Origin: Rheinheimera sp.
GTDB lineage: Bacteria > Pseudomonadota > Gammaproteobacteria > Enterobacterales > Alteromonadaceae
Length of the DNA stretch: 64,000 nt
Direction: 5' to 3'
Assembly: GCA_003543135.1 (NCBI GenBank)
Contig: DPJG01000010.1
Coordinates: 186,001-250,000, forward strand
Positions 18,696 to 27,685 of this stretch are shown here, piece by piece (the stretch's first letter is position 1; each line of letters opens with the position of its first letter). Below the pieces are notes generated by a model. That model did not search any database and was not told the origin of the DNA. It saw only the letters and a list, made by a program, of their open reading frames with translations. A program made the position numbers and the translations under genes.

Positions 18696-20441
18696 TTACG
18701 AGCGTTTTAACGTTTTTGGAAAGCGGATATGGTACGCCAGACCATGGCCTGGTTCACTTTTCACCTGAATGCTGCCGCCTAACGTCTGACGCACCAGGTT
18801 GTAGGTAATATGGGTGCCAAGGCCACTGCCACCCTGGTCTCTTTTAGTGGTAAAAAACGGGTGGAACAGTTTTTCCAGCTGCTCAGGTGTCAGGCCTTTG
18901 CCGTTGTCGGCGTAATTAATATCTACCACATTGCCTTCATCCACCACAGTGATGTTGATATTGCCTTCTTCCATCTCTTCAAAACCATGGATCAGGGAGT
19001 TCATCAGCAGGTTGGTGAAAATTTGCGAGATGGCACCGGCCGGGCAACTCAGGGTCAGGTTTTCCGGGCAGTTCACTTCAATATGATGTTTGGTCTTTTT
19101 AAAATGCGGCTGCAGTGAGCGGATAATTTCATTCAGATATTCATGCAGCTGGATAGTACGAATGGCTTCACTGGTTTGATCCACGGCAATTTGTTTAAAG
19201 CTGGCAATCAGCTCAGAAGCGCGGATAAGGTTAGTGTTTAAAAGCTCAGTGCCCTGTTTGGCTTCTTCAATAAAATGTTCCAACGCCTTGGGCGACAGGC
19301 TTTTTTCCTGATAAGCATGCTCCAGTGCCGCCAGTTTTTCCGCCAGAAAGCTGGTTGCCGTGACGCCAATGCCCACAGGTGTATTGACTTCGTGGGTAAT
19401 ACCAGCCACCAGGCCACCCAGCGCCGCCATTTTTTCCGATTGCACCAAGCGGTCCTGCGCCTGGCGTAAATCGTTGACCAGTTTTTCCAGTTCAGTTTGT
19501 TTGCTGCGAAGTGCTTCTTCGGTGTGGCGGCGGCGTTCAATTTCTTCACGCAGTGCCTGCTGTTTTACTTCAAGCTCTTGTTTTTGTTGTTGTAAATCCA
19601 TCATGGCCTGGCTTAAGCCCGAGGTTTTACGCGCCACTTCCTGTTCTAGGATCAGATTGTGCTGGTCGAGTTTTTCATTGGACTGCAGCAGTTGTTTTTG
19701 CGTGTTTTCCAGCTGGCCTTTGTAATCCTGCACCCTGGCGATCAGGCGGTTAAAGGCATCAGCCATCACGCTTAATTCATTGGTATCGCCATGCTGAATT
19801 TCAACTTTGGCACCATCGAGGTTATCCAGTTCCAGTTCTTCAATTTGCTGGGTCAATTCAGCCAAAGGCAGGGTCAGTTGTTTTCTGAAGGCAATTAAAA
19901 ACAAAATAATCAAAAAGGTGGTTTTGAGCAGCGCGTTCCCAATCAGGAAATAGATACCCACTTTGATCCGATCCAGTACTATGGTGCGGCTGGAAAACAG
20001 AGTGACGTCACCCACCTGGGTGGCACGGCCGGAAAATTCAAAAATCAGCGGAAAAGTATAACCAAAAAGACCGGATTGTTGTTCGGTCAGCCGCACCCCT
20101 TCTTTAACCAGCTGATTACTGTACCTTTCGCTGATATCAACATATTGGCCGAGCTGTGTGATCACAGCGCCGCTGTCGTCGCGCACAATAATGCCTTCGA
20201 TTGACGGAATGGCCAGTAAACCATCGGCAATAATCAGTGCTTGTGTGGTGTTTAACTCCCAGATAGCCCGGGTTAAGCTGCCGGAAATGGTTTGTTGTAA
20301 GGTAGATAGCTCGCCATTGATGTGGTTTTTGGTATTAAAGTACTCTGCAACAATCTGACCGACAGTGACGACAAAAGTTAAAATAAAATAAACCGACAAA
20401 ACTTTGGTCAGCAGTTTTCTGGATAAACTTTTTTGCTGCAT
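18696..20441 (-). CDS. Membrane sensor histidine kinase
   Basis: A 581-residue kinase from the ATG at 20441; a GTG at 20477 would add 12 residues but has no ribosome-binding site, whereas CAGGTAG precedes the ATG. Order: membrane helix (~17-40), periplasmic domain of ~120 residues, second helix (~160-183), HAMP-like linker, a long glutamine-rich coiled coil (~230-335), then dimerisation/phosphoacceptor helix with H350 in GITHEVNTPVG, and an ATPase domain with NLLMNSLIHGF, NYADNGKG and GGSGLGTHI. The HEVNTP acceptor box is typical of kinases without an adjacent DNA-binding regulator. It is divergent from the CheY-like/CheC-like/GGDEF operon, and is its likely phosphate donor by position. Confidence 0.9.
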   Translation of the reverse strand: MQQKSLSRKLLTKVLSVYFILTFVVTVGQIVAEYFNTKNHINGELSTLQQTISGSLTRAIWELNTTQALIIADGLLAIPSIEGIIVRDDSGAVITQLGQYVDISERYSNQLVKEGVRLTEQQSGLFGYTFPLIFEFSGRATQVGDVTLFSSRTIVLDRIKVGIYFLIGNALLKTTFLIILFLIAFRKQLTLPLAELTQQIEELELDNLDGAKVEIQHGDTNELSVMADAFNRLIARVQDYKGQLENTQKQLLQSNEKLDQHNLILEQEVARKTSGLSQAMMDLQQQKQELEVKQQALREEIERRRHTEEALRSKQTELEKLVNDLRQAQDRLVQSEKMAALGGLVAGITHEVNTPVGIGVTATSFLAEKLAALEHAYQEKSLSPKALEHFIEEAKQGTELLNTNLIRASELIASFKQIAVDQTSEAIRTIQLHEYLNEIIRSLQPHFKKTKHHIEVNCPENLTLSCPAGAISQIFTNLLMNSLIHGFEEMEEGNINITVVDEGNVVDINYADNGKGLTPEQLEKLFHPFFTTKRDQGGSGLGTHITYNLVRQTLGGSIQVKSEPGHGLAYHIRFPKTLKRS

Positions 20442-20769
20442 CTGACTACCTGTGCTTTCAGCGGGGGTGTGTGCCACCTGATGCTGTAAAATTAGCTAAA
20501 AAAAACAACAATTAAAATAGCAAAATCGGATTAAGTTCCGCCATTTGCCACTTTATGTCAATTCTGTATTTTTTTGTGTGGTTTGCTGAATTTTTTCTCC
20601 GAACTATAGCTGAGATTTAGCTTTGGCGAAAATCAAGACACTTATGTTAAAAATGGCGGCAAAGCTGTAGCGAAATGCGGGCAATCTGTTGCATTAGGCG
20701 GGTCAACTGGTTATATTTTGCCCGTAACTTCGCATAAATATTAGAATTATAAAAACGGAGCTGTAGCGA
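20442..20769. promoter_or_regulatory. Divergent promoter region between kinase and cheY-like operon
   Basis: About 330 bases without a gene. A good plus-strand promoter TTGCAT (20689-20694)-17-TATATT (20712-20717) lies 50 bases before the cheY-like start. No clear minus-strand promoter was picked out. Confidence 0.6.
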
Positions 20770-21135
20770 ATGGCGTTGCCGGTACTAATTTGTGATGACT
20801 CTATACTGGCGCGAAAGCAAGTACGTAAGAGCCTGCCAGAATCTTTTGATGCCGAATTTCAAACTGCTGCCAATGGTCTGGAAGCGCTGGCTATTTTGCG
20901 CAGCCAGGAAATTGGTTTGGTTTTTCTTGATTTAACCATGCCGGAACTGGATGGTATTGGCGTGCTTGAGGCCATCAAAGCGGAAAATATCGATTGTTTT
21001 GTTATTGTGATTTCTGCCGATATTCAGCCTGAGATGCAAAAACGGGTGATGGAACTTGGTGCCCTGGCTTTTATTCATAAACCTGTCAATGAAGAAAAGC
21101 TGAGCGGCATCTTAAAACAATACGGATTGATATGA
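20770..21135 (+). CDS. CheY-like single-domain response regulator
   Basis: A 121-residue receiver domain with no output domain. The acidic pocket is D9-D10, the phospho-acceptor is D54 (FLDLTMPELDG), and the switch residues S82 and K104 are present, so it should be phosphorylatable. It overlaps the following CheC-like gene by four bases (ATGA), which implies translational coupling. Its stop and the neighbour's product suggest that CheC-like protein dephosphorylates it. It is not in a flagellar or chemotaxis cluster, so motor binding is not supported. Confidence 0.92.
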   Translation: MALPVLICDDSILARKQVRKSLPESFDAEFQTAANGLEALAILRSQEIGLVFLDLTMPELDGIGVLEAIKAENIDCFVIVISADIQPEMQKRVMELGALAFIHKPVNEEKLSGILKQYGLI

Positions 21136-21746
21136 ATAACCTCGGCTTTAGCGAAGAACAACGCGACTGTTTGCAGGAAATTATCAACGTCGCTATGGGC
21201 CTGGCCAGCGATAAACTGGCGCGTTTTCTGAATACATTTGTCCATCTGCAAGTGCCTTCGATTGCACTGGTTGGCGCCAGTATGATCCCGGCTGAATTTG
21301 AAAGCCGTTACCGTGACACCGAAGCGGCGCTGGTCAGTCAGGGTTTTTTTGGCAATGAAGGGGTGCGTGGTGAAGCCATAGTGCTTTACCAGATGGCCAA
21401 TGCCCATAAAATTTCGGCTTTGCTCGGTTATGACGTGGGTGACGTATCTGAGATAGAGATGCTGACCGATATCAGCTCGATTTTAACCACGACATTTTTA
21501 AATGGTATGGCACAACAACTGGAAAACAGTTTGTCGTACAGTGCGCCACGGGTATTGTCGTCGAATAACGGCGACTTATCCGGCATATTAAAAAACACCT
21601 CGTTTCATTGGGAACATGCCTTAAAAGTCGATATCAGTTATCAACTAGTCGATCATTCCTTTAACTGCGACATGATTTTATTGATCCCTGCCGAAGCCGT
21701 CAGCAATATCAAGACGATCCTCGACCGTATTCTGGAAGATTATTGA
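21132..21746 (+). CDS. CheC/CheX-like phosphatase
   Basis: A 204-residue CheC-family protein. The first active motif fits the family pattern D/S-x3-E-x2-N-x22-P exactly: D12, E16, N19 and P42. The second copy near residues 109-116 is degraded to E-x3-D-x2-S, so only one of the two CheC catalytic sites looks intact. CheC/CheX enzymes remove phosphate from CheY-type receivers. It is coupled to the upstream receiver by a four-base overlap and to the downstream GGDEF gene by a one-base overlap (TGATG). The receiver next to it is the natural substrate. Confidence 0.82.
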   Translation: MNNLGFSEEQRDCLQEIINVAMGLASDKLARFLNTFVHLQVPSIALVGASMIPAEFESRYRDTEAALVSQGFFGNEGVRGEAIVLYQMANAHKISALLGYDVGDVSEIEMLTDISSILTTTFLNGMAQQLENSLSYSAPRVLSSNNGDLSGILKNTSFHWEHALKVDISYQLVDHSFNCDMILLIPAEAVSNIKTILDRILEDY

Positions 21747-22717
21747 TGTCTTACGCCTGGTTAAGCAGTCCAATCCTGGCACAATTAAATAGTGGTGTAC
21801 TGGTCATCGACGATGAATATCAGATCCACTACGCAAATAGTTTTATTGAACGTCATGCCGGCCTACAACTGGTTGATATTCAAGGGAAGTCTTTATTTTC
21901 TGTGTTTGCCGACTTGCCGGAAGCCTGGCTCAAACGCAAGTTGATGAGTGTGCTGGATTTAAAAACGCCGGCTTTTAGCAGCTGGGAACAGCGCCAGTAT
22001 ATTTTTAAGTTTGCCCATCTAAGACCCATGACCAGCAGTAGCCAGTATATGGCGCAAAATTGCACTATGTTGCCGCTGGACACCCCAGAGCTGGAACAAC
22101 CGCTGATTTGTATTCTGATTGAAGATGCCACCGACGCTTTTGTTTATCAGCAACATCTGAGTAAAACCCTGACTGAACTGGAAAAAGCCAACCGGCAGGA
22201 TGGCCTGACCAAGGTGCTGAACCGGCGCTTCTGGGAAGAGCAGCTAAAACAGGAAATTCACCGGGCGCAGCGTTATCATCATCCGTTGTCCCTGTTGTTG
22301 TTTGATTTAGACAAATTTAAAGATCTGAATGACAAATACGGCCATTTAGGTGGTGATTTTGTGTTGGTTGAATTGGCTTCGTTTATTGGCAGCCTGCTGC
22401 GTGACTCCGATTTATTAGGCCGTTATGGTGGTGAAGAATTTGGCATTATTTTGCCCGACACGCCGTTATCCGGTGCTGTGGAAGTGGCTGAGCGTATTTG
22501 CAATGCGGTCGCTGATCATCTGATGTTATTTAATCAGCAAACCATCAGAGCCAGTTTAAGTATTGGTGTGGCCGAGTTTTCGCCCAAACAACATTTATTG
22601 CACGACGATTTAATCCGCAGTGCCGACATTGCGCTTTATAACGCCAAAAGAGCCGGCCGCAACCGGGTCTGTATTTTCCAGCCCGGTGTCAGCGACTATC
22701 AGAAAAAAGTTAACTAA
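21746..22717 (+). CDS. PAS-GGDEF diguanylate cyclase
   Basis: A 323-residue soluble protein. An N-terminal PAS-like domain (~10-130, starting LNSGVLVIDDEYQIHYAN) is followed by a short coiled coil and a GGDEF domain (~150-315). The active site is GGEEF at 228-232. An inhibitory I-site RDSD is at 219-222, five residues before it, so product feedback is expected. It should make cyclic di-GMP from two GTP. The start ATG overlaps the CheC-like stop. Coupling to a receiver and phosphatase suggests that phosphorylation state and c-di-GMP output are linked. Confidence 0.93.
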   Translation: MSYAWLSSPILAQLNSGVLVIDDEYQIHYANSFIERHAGLQLVDIQGKSLFSVFADLPEAWLKRKLMSVLDLKTPAFSSWEQRQYIFKFAHLRPMTSSSQYMAQNCTMLPLDTPELEQPLICILIEDATDAFVYQQHLSKTLTELEKANRQDGLTKVLNRRFWEEQLKQEIHRAQRYHHPLSLLLFDLDKFKDLNDKYGHLGGDFVLVELASFIGSLLRDSDLLGRYGGEEFGIILPDTPLSGAVEVAERICNAVADHLMLFNQQTIRASLSIGVAEFSPKQHLLHDDLIRSADIALYNAKRAGRNRVCIFQPGVSDYQKKVN

Positions 22718-22771
22718 CGACTTTTGGCTTATTGCCTGAGCACCGTCTTTGAAAAATTCTAAACATTTAGA

Positions 22772-22801
22772 TTGACAGACGTCTAAAACTTTGAGCATAT
22801 A
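22772..22801 (+). promoter_or_regulatory. thr operon promoter
   Basis: A consensus -35 TTGACA (22772-22777) and a weaker -10 CATATA (22796-22801, 18-base spacer). Two palindromes flank it: TCTAAACATTTAGA (22758-22771) abuts the -35, and AGACGTCT (22777-22784) lies in the spacer. Transcription would begin very near the leader-peptide ATG. Confidence 0.5.
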
Positions 22802-22807
22802 GACAGT

Positions 22808-22867
22808 ATGAAAACTACACATATCAATACCACCACCATTATTACAACCACCACCCTTACCGGGTAG
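22808..22867 (+). CDS. thrL: thr operon leader peptide
   Basis: A 19-codon frame with ten threonine and three isoleucine codons, including runs ACC-ACC-ACC-ATT-ATT-ACA-ACC-ACC-ACC. It sits directly before an intrinsic terminator and thrA, as in E. coli. When charged tRNA-Thr or tRNA-Ile is scarce, a ribosome stalls in these codons and prevents terminator folding. It is too short for normal gene callers. No clear ribosome-binding site precedes it. Confidence 0.92.
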   Translation: MKTTHINTTTIITTTTLTG

Positions 22868-22890
22868 GAGGTCGGCGGCGTATTGTCTTA

Positions 22891-22930
22891 AAAAGGCCCG
22901 TGACCTCACCAGTCACGGGCCTTTTGCGTT
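22891..22930 (+). terminator. thr operon attenuator
   Basis: A 14-base-pair perfect stem AAAAGGCCCGTGAC / GTCACGGGCCTTTT with a seven-base loop, 23 bases after the thrL stop. With thrL it forms a transcription attenuator in front of thrA. Confidence 0.92.
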
Positions 22931-22950
22931 TCTTGCAAAGGAGAAATCTT

Positions 22951-25410
22951 ATGAGGGTGCTGAAGTTTGGTGGTTCGTCATTAGCGTCGGTTGAACGTTT
23001 TTTAGAAGTTGCCGGCATTGTAAAACAACAACTAAGCGCCGAGCCTGTTGGCCTGGTGCTCTCTGCACCTCAGGGTGTGACCAATTTGTTGGTGGAGCTG
23101 ACCGACTTAGCATTTTTGGGCACCGACTATTTGCCACTGCTACAACAATGGCAGCAACGGCTGGAAACTTTGCAGTCAGAGGCCAAAGATCAGCTAACGG
23201 CTGCGGACAACGAAGCGCTGACGCTGGTGCGCGAGCAGCAGTTTGCGCAGTTATCAGCACAGCTGCAGGGGGTGGCTTTATTACAATATTGCCCTGACCA
23301 CATTAAAGCCCGCATCCTGGGTTTGGGTGAACAATTTAGTGTTGCCCTGATGACTGGGCTATTAAAAAAGCTGCAAATTGACACTGTTGCACTCGACTCT
23401 GTGGTTTGTGTCAAAAGCCAGGGCGATTATTTAAATGCGGTGGCCGATATCCCGGCATCTGAAGCTGCATTAAGTGCCGCTATTGCCAAACAGCAGGCAC
23501 AGGTTTATGTGATGGCCGGTTTTGTTTCCAGCAACAGCAATGGTGAACTTTGCCTGTTGGGCCGTAATGGCTCTGATTATTCCGCCGCTATTGTGGCCGC
23601 CAGTATCCGCGCCAGTGTCTGTGAGATCTGGACAGATGTTGATGGTGTGTATAGTGCCGACCCGCGTCAGGTGAAACAAGCGCAGCTGATTGACCATCTG
23701 TCTTATGACGAAGCCATGGAGCTGTCATATTTTGGCGCCAAGGTACTGCATCCAAAAACCATAGGTCCGCTGGCCCGTTACCAAATCCCTTGTTATATCA
23801 AAAACACCTTAAACCCATCGGCACCTGGCACTTGTATCGACGCCAATAATAACGGTGATTCGCTGGTCAAAGGCATTTCCAGCCTGGAGCATCTGGCACT
23901 TATTACTGTATCCGGCCCAGGCCTGAAAGGTGTGGTGGGTATGGCGTCGCGCGTTTTTGCCACTATGGCACGCGAGCAGGTGTCGGTCAGTTTAATTACC
24001 CAATCGTCCAGCGAATTCAGTATCAGTTTTTGTGTGGCGCAGCTTGATTTAAATGTCGCCAAAAAAGCGCTGGAAACAGAGTTTGAACTGGAGCTGCAAG
24101 GCAAGTTATTAAGACCTTTGGCGATTCAGTCGGATATGGCCATTGTCAGTTTAGTGGGGGATGGCATGCGCCAGCACCGCGGTGTGGCGGCCAAATTTTT
24201 TGCGTCTTTATCCCAGGCCCGCGTTAATATTGTTGCCATAGCGCAGGACTCGTCAGAGCGCTCAATTTCAGCTGTGGTGGAGCAAAAGTCCTGCCGTAAT
24301 GCGGTCAAAGTCTGCCATGAGAACTTCTTTAGCCATGTACCCAGCATTGATGTGTTTTTGGTGGGTTGTGGTGTTGTAGGCAGTGAATTGCTGGCGCAAT
24401 TTGAACGTCAGCAGCAGTTTTTACAGCAACGCAATGTGCGTTTGACCGTCTATGGGATTGCGAATTCCAAAGCCTTATTGCTGGATGCGCAGGGTATTAA
24501 CCTGGCGAACTGGCAACAACGGATGGACGGGCAAAAACAACAATTTGGCCTGGAAGCGCTGAGTCAGTTTGTGCAGGACAATCATTTAACCAATCCGGTG
24601 CTGATTGATTGCACCAGCGCTGAAGCCGTGGCTATGCAATATGCCGATTTCCTGGCCGCTGGTTTTCATGTGGTCACGCCAAACAAAAAAGCCAATACCG
24701 CAAGCCTGGATTATTACCGGCAGCTGCGTTTGGTGGCGCAAAAGCACCGCCGGCGGTTTTTATATGAAACCACAGTAGGTGCAGGTTTGCCGGTCATTGA
24801 CTTTTTACAGGGGTTACTCAACGCCGGTGATGAGCTCATGGCCTTTGAAGGCATTTTGTCCGGCTCTTTATCTTATATGTTTGGCGAGCTGGAGCAGGGT
24901 GTGGCACTTTCGGACGTCACCGCCAAAGCCAAAGCCATGGGCTTTACTGAACCAGACCCGCGTGATGATTTATCGGGCATGGACGTGGCGCGTAAGCTGT
25001 TGATTCTGGCGCGCGAGTCGGGTTTACAGCTGGACTTATCGGACGTGACTGTTGAATCTGTATTACCCGCTGATTTTGCCCCAGGCGCTTCGGTTGCGGA
25101 TTTTATGGCGCAACTGCCACAGCTGAATAGCTGGTTCGCCGACAAAGTGGCGGCGGCTAAAAGTGAAGGCAAGGTGCTGCGTTATATAGGTGAAATTGCC
25201 AACGGCCAGTGTAAGGTGTCGGTCAAAGCATTAGATACAAACCATCCGCTCGCCAAAGTGAAAGATGGTGAAAATGCCTTGGCTATTCACACCCGTTATT
25301 ACCAGCCTATTCCTTTTGTTCTGCGGGGTTATGGCGCCGGTGCTGCGGTGACAGCGGCCGGTGTTTTTGGTGATGTGATGCGTACCCTTGGCTGGCAGCA
25401 GGAGATGTAA
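22951..25410 (+). CDS. thrA: ThrA, bifunctional aspartokinase I / homoserine dehydrogenase I
   Basis: An 819-residue bifunctional enzyme, matching E. coli ThrA (820). The aspartokinase part opens with MRVLKFGGSSLASVERF and has GRNGSDYSAAIVA. Central ACT domains give threonine feedback inhibition. The homoserine dehydrogenase part has the NAD(P) motif VGCGVVGSELLAQF and TPNKKANT. It phosphorylates aspartate and later reduces aspartate semialdehyde, the first and third steps to threonine. The ATG at 22951 is chosen because AAAGGAG precedes it and it gives the canonical start; the frame remains open upstream through the attenuator, which is not coding. thrB follows after three bases. Confidence 0.97.
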   Translation: MRVLKFGGSSLASVERFLEVAGIVKQQLSAEPVGLVLSAPQGVTNLLVELTDLAFLGTDYLPLLQQWQQRLETLQSEAKDQLTAADNEALTLVREQQFAQLSAQLQGVALLQYCPDHIKARILGLGEQFSVALMTGLLKKLQIDTVALDSVVCVKSQGDYLNAVADIPASEAALSAAIAKQQAQVYVMAGFVSSNSNGELCLLGRNGSDYSAAIVAASIRASVCEIWTDVDGVYSADPRQVKQAQLIDHLSYDEAMELSYFGAKVLHPKTIGPLARYQIPCYIKNTLNPSAPGTCIDANNNGDSLVKGISSLEHLALITVSGPGLKGVVGMASRVFATMAREQVSVSLITQSSSEFSISFCVAQLDLNVAKKALETEFELELQGKLLRPLAIQSDMAIVSLVGDGMRQHRGVAAKFFASLSQARVNIVAIAQDSSERSISAVVEQKSCRNAVKVCHENFFSHVPSIDVFLVGCGVVGSELLAQFERQQQFLQQRNVRLTVYGIANSKALLLDAQGINLANWQQRMDGQKQQFGLEALSQFVQDNHLTNPVLIDCTSAEAVAMQYADFLAAGFHVVTPNKKANTASLDYYRQLRLVAQKHRRRFLYETTVGAGLPVIDFLQGLLNAGDELMAFEGILSGSLSYMFGELEQGVALSDVTAKAKAMGFTEPDPRDDLSGMDVARKLLILARESGLQLDLSDVTVESVLPADFAPGASVADFMAQLPQLNSWFADKVAAAKSEGKVLRYIGEIANGQCKVSVKALDTNHPLAKVKDGENALAIHTRYYQPIPFVLRGYGAGAAVTAAGVFGDVMRTLGWQQEM

Positions 25411-25413
25411 ATC

Positions 25414-26367
25414 ATGAAGTCGTATTTTGCACCAGCTTCAACCGGCAATTTTTCGGTTGGGTTTGACTTACTGGGCGCAGCTTTTGCGCCTGTGAACGGT
25501 GAGTTATTGGGGGATGAGCTGGTGATCGAGGGCGAGGCAGCAGAGCTTACACTGCGCCAGAGCGGTCGTTATGTGCATCAGTTGCCAGCTGATGTCACAG
25601 ATAATCTGGTGGTACGCTGTTTTTACGCTTTTGAAAAAAAGCTTGGGAAAACCTTGCCGCGCCTCAGTTTACACCTGAAAAAACACCTGCCGGTGGGTAG
25701 TGGTTTAGGCTCCAGCGCTTGTTCTATTGTGGTGGCCTGTTATGCCTTTAATGACTATTTTGGCAAACCTCTTTCCGATTATGAACTGCTGCAACTGACC
25801 GCCGAATGTGAAGGGGGCGTCAGCGGTGCTGTGCATTATGACAATGTGGCGCCGTCATTGGTGGGCGGCGTGTTGTTGATGTTGCCACAAAGCCCACTGC
25901 TTTATCGGCCTTTGCCCTGGTTTTCGCACTGGAAAGTGGTGCTTTGTTATCCCGGCACTGTGCTTTCGACCAAAGCCGCCCGTGAAGTATTGCCCAAAGC
26001 ATTGAGCCTGAAACACAGTATCGCTTTTGCCGGCAATCTGGCGCGTTTTGTGTCGGCGCTATACGCCACAGATGAAAACGAAGCTTTTGCATCACTGCAG
26101 GATTTAGTGGCAGAACCTGCCCGTTTGCCATTGATCCCGGAGCTTAGCGCCATTCGGGTGGCATTAACGGCACAGGGTATTGGCCATGTCGGCATTTCCG
26201 GCGCTGGTCCAACTTTGTTTGCAGTTTGCCAGAATGATGAACAAGCAGAATTTGCCGCTGCTTATTTTAAGCAACACTATGAAAAAAATCAGGATGCCAT
26301 GACTCATATCTGCACTTTAGAGCAGCAGGGCGCGCGGGTGTTATTCAATCAGTCAGTACAGGATTAA
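25414..26367 (+). CDS. thrB: ThrB, homoserine kinase
   Basis: A 317-residue GHMP-superfamily kinase. The ATP-binding motif is PVGSGLGSSACSIVV, the N-terminus has APASTGNFSVGFDLLG, and the C-terminal GHMP motif is GISGAGPTLFAV. It phosphorylates homoserine for threonine synthase. It lies three bases after thrA and five bases before thrC within the thrABC operon. Confidence 0.97.
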   Translation: MKSYFAPASTGNFSVGFDLLGAAFAPVNGELLGDELVIEGEAAELTLRQSGRYVHQLPADVTDNLVVRCFYAFEKKLGKTLPRLSLHLKKHLPVGSGLGSSACSIVVACYAFNDYFGKPLSDYELLQLTAECEGGVSGAVHYDNVAPSLVGGVLLMLPQSPLLYRPLPWFSHWKVVLCYPGTVLSTKAAREVLPKALSLKHSIAFAGNLARFVSALYATDENEAFASLQDLVAEPARLPLIPELSAIRVALTAQGIGHVGISGAGPTLFAVCQNDEQAEFAAAYFKQHYEKNQDAMTHICTLEQQGARVLFNQSVQD

Positions 26368-26371
26368 GCAG

Positions 26372-27661
26372 ATGATGTTACGTAATATCAAAGTTCCGGC
26401 ACAACAAGTCAGTTTTTTAGACGCAGTACGTATTGGTTTAGGTGAGCAGCAAGGGCTGTTTTTTCCGGACAGCTGGCCAAAGCTGGATATAAACGCTTTG
26501 TTGGATATGCCCTTTGCTGAGCGCAGCGCTGTTATTTTGCAGGCGCTCATTGGTGATGAGTTACCCCAAGCTGAGCTGTCGGCGCTGGTGACCGAAGCTT
26601 TTGCTTTCCCGGCGCCGCTGGCTGCTGTGACAGAGGATGTTGCTTGTTTAGAGTTATTTCACGGGCCAACTTTGGCTTTTAAAGACTTTGGCGGCCGTTT
26701 TATGGCGCGCGCTTTAATGGCGTCACAAAAGCGTTCCGGCGTGAAAAAAACCACGATAGTCACAGCCACTTCAGGCGACACAGGCGCAGCCGTTGCCCAT
26801 GCGTTTTATCAGCAAGCGGGTGTTGATGTGGTGATTTTGTTCCCCAAAGGCAAAATCAGTGTGCTGCAGGAAAAACTTTTTACCACTTTAGGTAAAAACA
26901 TTCACACCCTGGCGGTGGACGGGGATTTTGACCAGTGTCAGGCGCTGGTGAAAGAAGTATTTAACGACCGGGCTTTAGTGGAAAAGCTCAATATCAACTC
27001 GGCAAACTCTATTAATATCAGCCGCTTATTTGCGCAGATTTGTTATTATTTTGAAGCTGTTGCTCAGGTGCCAGCAGCAAAACGCCACAATATCGTCATT
27101 TCAGTGCCAAGCGGCAACTTTGGTAATTTAACCGCTGGTTTAATTGCCAAGGTATTGGGTTTGCCCATTAAACGCATGATTGCCGCCACCAACAGCAATG
27201 ACACAGTGCCAAGGTACTGGCAAAACGGCGTCTGGCAGGTTAAACCCACAGTGGCCACCTTATCCAATGCCATGGACGTCAGCGCGCCGAATAACTGGCC
27301 GCGGGTGGAAGATTTGCTGGCGCAAGGTGTAATTTCCCGAGGCGATCTCAGCACAGCCATGGTGGATGAAGAAGATACTCAGCTTGCGATGCGTCAGTTG
27401 TCACAGTTGGGGTATTTATCTGAGCCGCATGCCGCTGTGGCTTACCGTGCGTTAAAACGCGAATTGCAGCCAGGTGAATTTGGTATTTTCCTGGGCACTG
27501 CCCATCCGGCTAAATTTAAAGAGCAGGTGGAAAATATCCTCGGTAACCCAATCGCATTACCACCCGAATTAGCGGCTGTTGCCGGTGAACCAAGTTTAGC
27601 TGTCGACATGGCGGCAGATTTTGTAGAATTGCGCAAAAAGTTACTTGCTCTGGCTGAATAA
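26372..27661 (+). CDS. thrC: ThrC, threonine synthase
   Basis: A 429-residue PLP enzyme. The cofactor lysine is in FHGPTLAFKDFGGRF, with TATSGDTGAAVAHAF as the phosphate loop. It converts O-phosphohomoserine to threonine. Two ATG codons sit at 26372 and 26375. It ends the thr set, but ung starts only 24 bases later with no clear terminator between them. Confidence 0.97.
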   Translation: MMLRNIKVPAQQVSFLDAVRIGLGEQQGLFFPDSWPKLDINALLDMPFAERSAVILQALIGDELPQAELSALVTEAFAFPAPLAAVTEDVACLELFHGPTLAFKDFGGRFMARALMASQKRSGVKKTTIVTATSGDTGAAVAHAFYQQAGVDVVILFPKGKISVLQEKLFTTLGKNIHTLAVDGDFDQCQALVKEVFNDRALVEKLNINSANSINISRLFAQICYYFEAVAQVPAAKRHNIVISVPSGNFGNLTAGLIAKVLGLPIKRMIAATNSNDTVPRYWQNGVWQVKPTVATLSNAMDVSAPNNWPRVEDLLAQGVISRGDLSTAMVDEEDTQLAMRQLSQLGYLSEPHAAVAYRALKRELQPGEFGIFLGTAHPAKFKEQVENILGNPIALPPELAAVAGEPSLAVDMAADFVELRKKLLALAE

Positions 27662-27685
27662 GCCGGGCTTTTCAGGAAAATAACT

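Noticed and set aside
22951-23300. Upstream start of thrA at 22900
   Set aside because: The extra codons lie in the attenuator stem; AAAGGAG and the family start support 22951.
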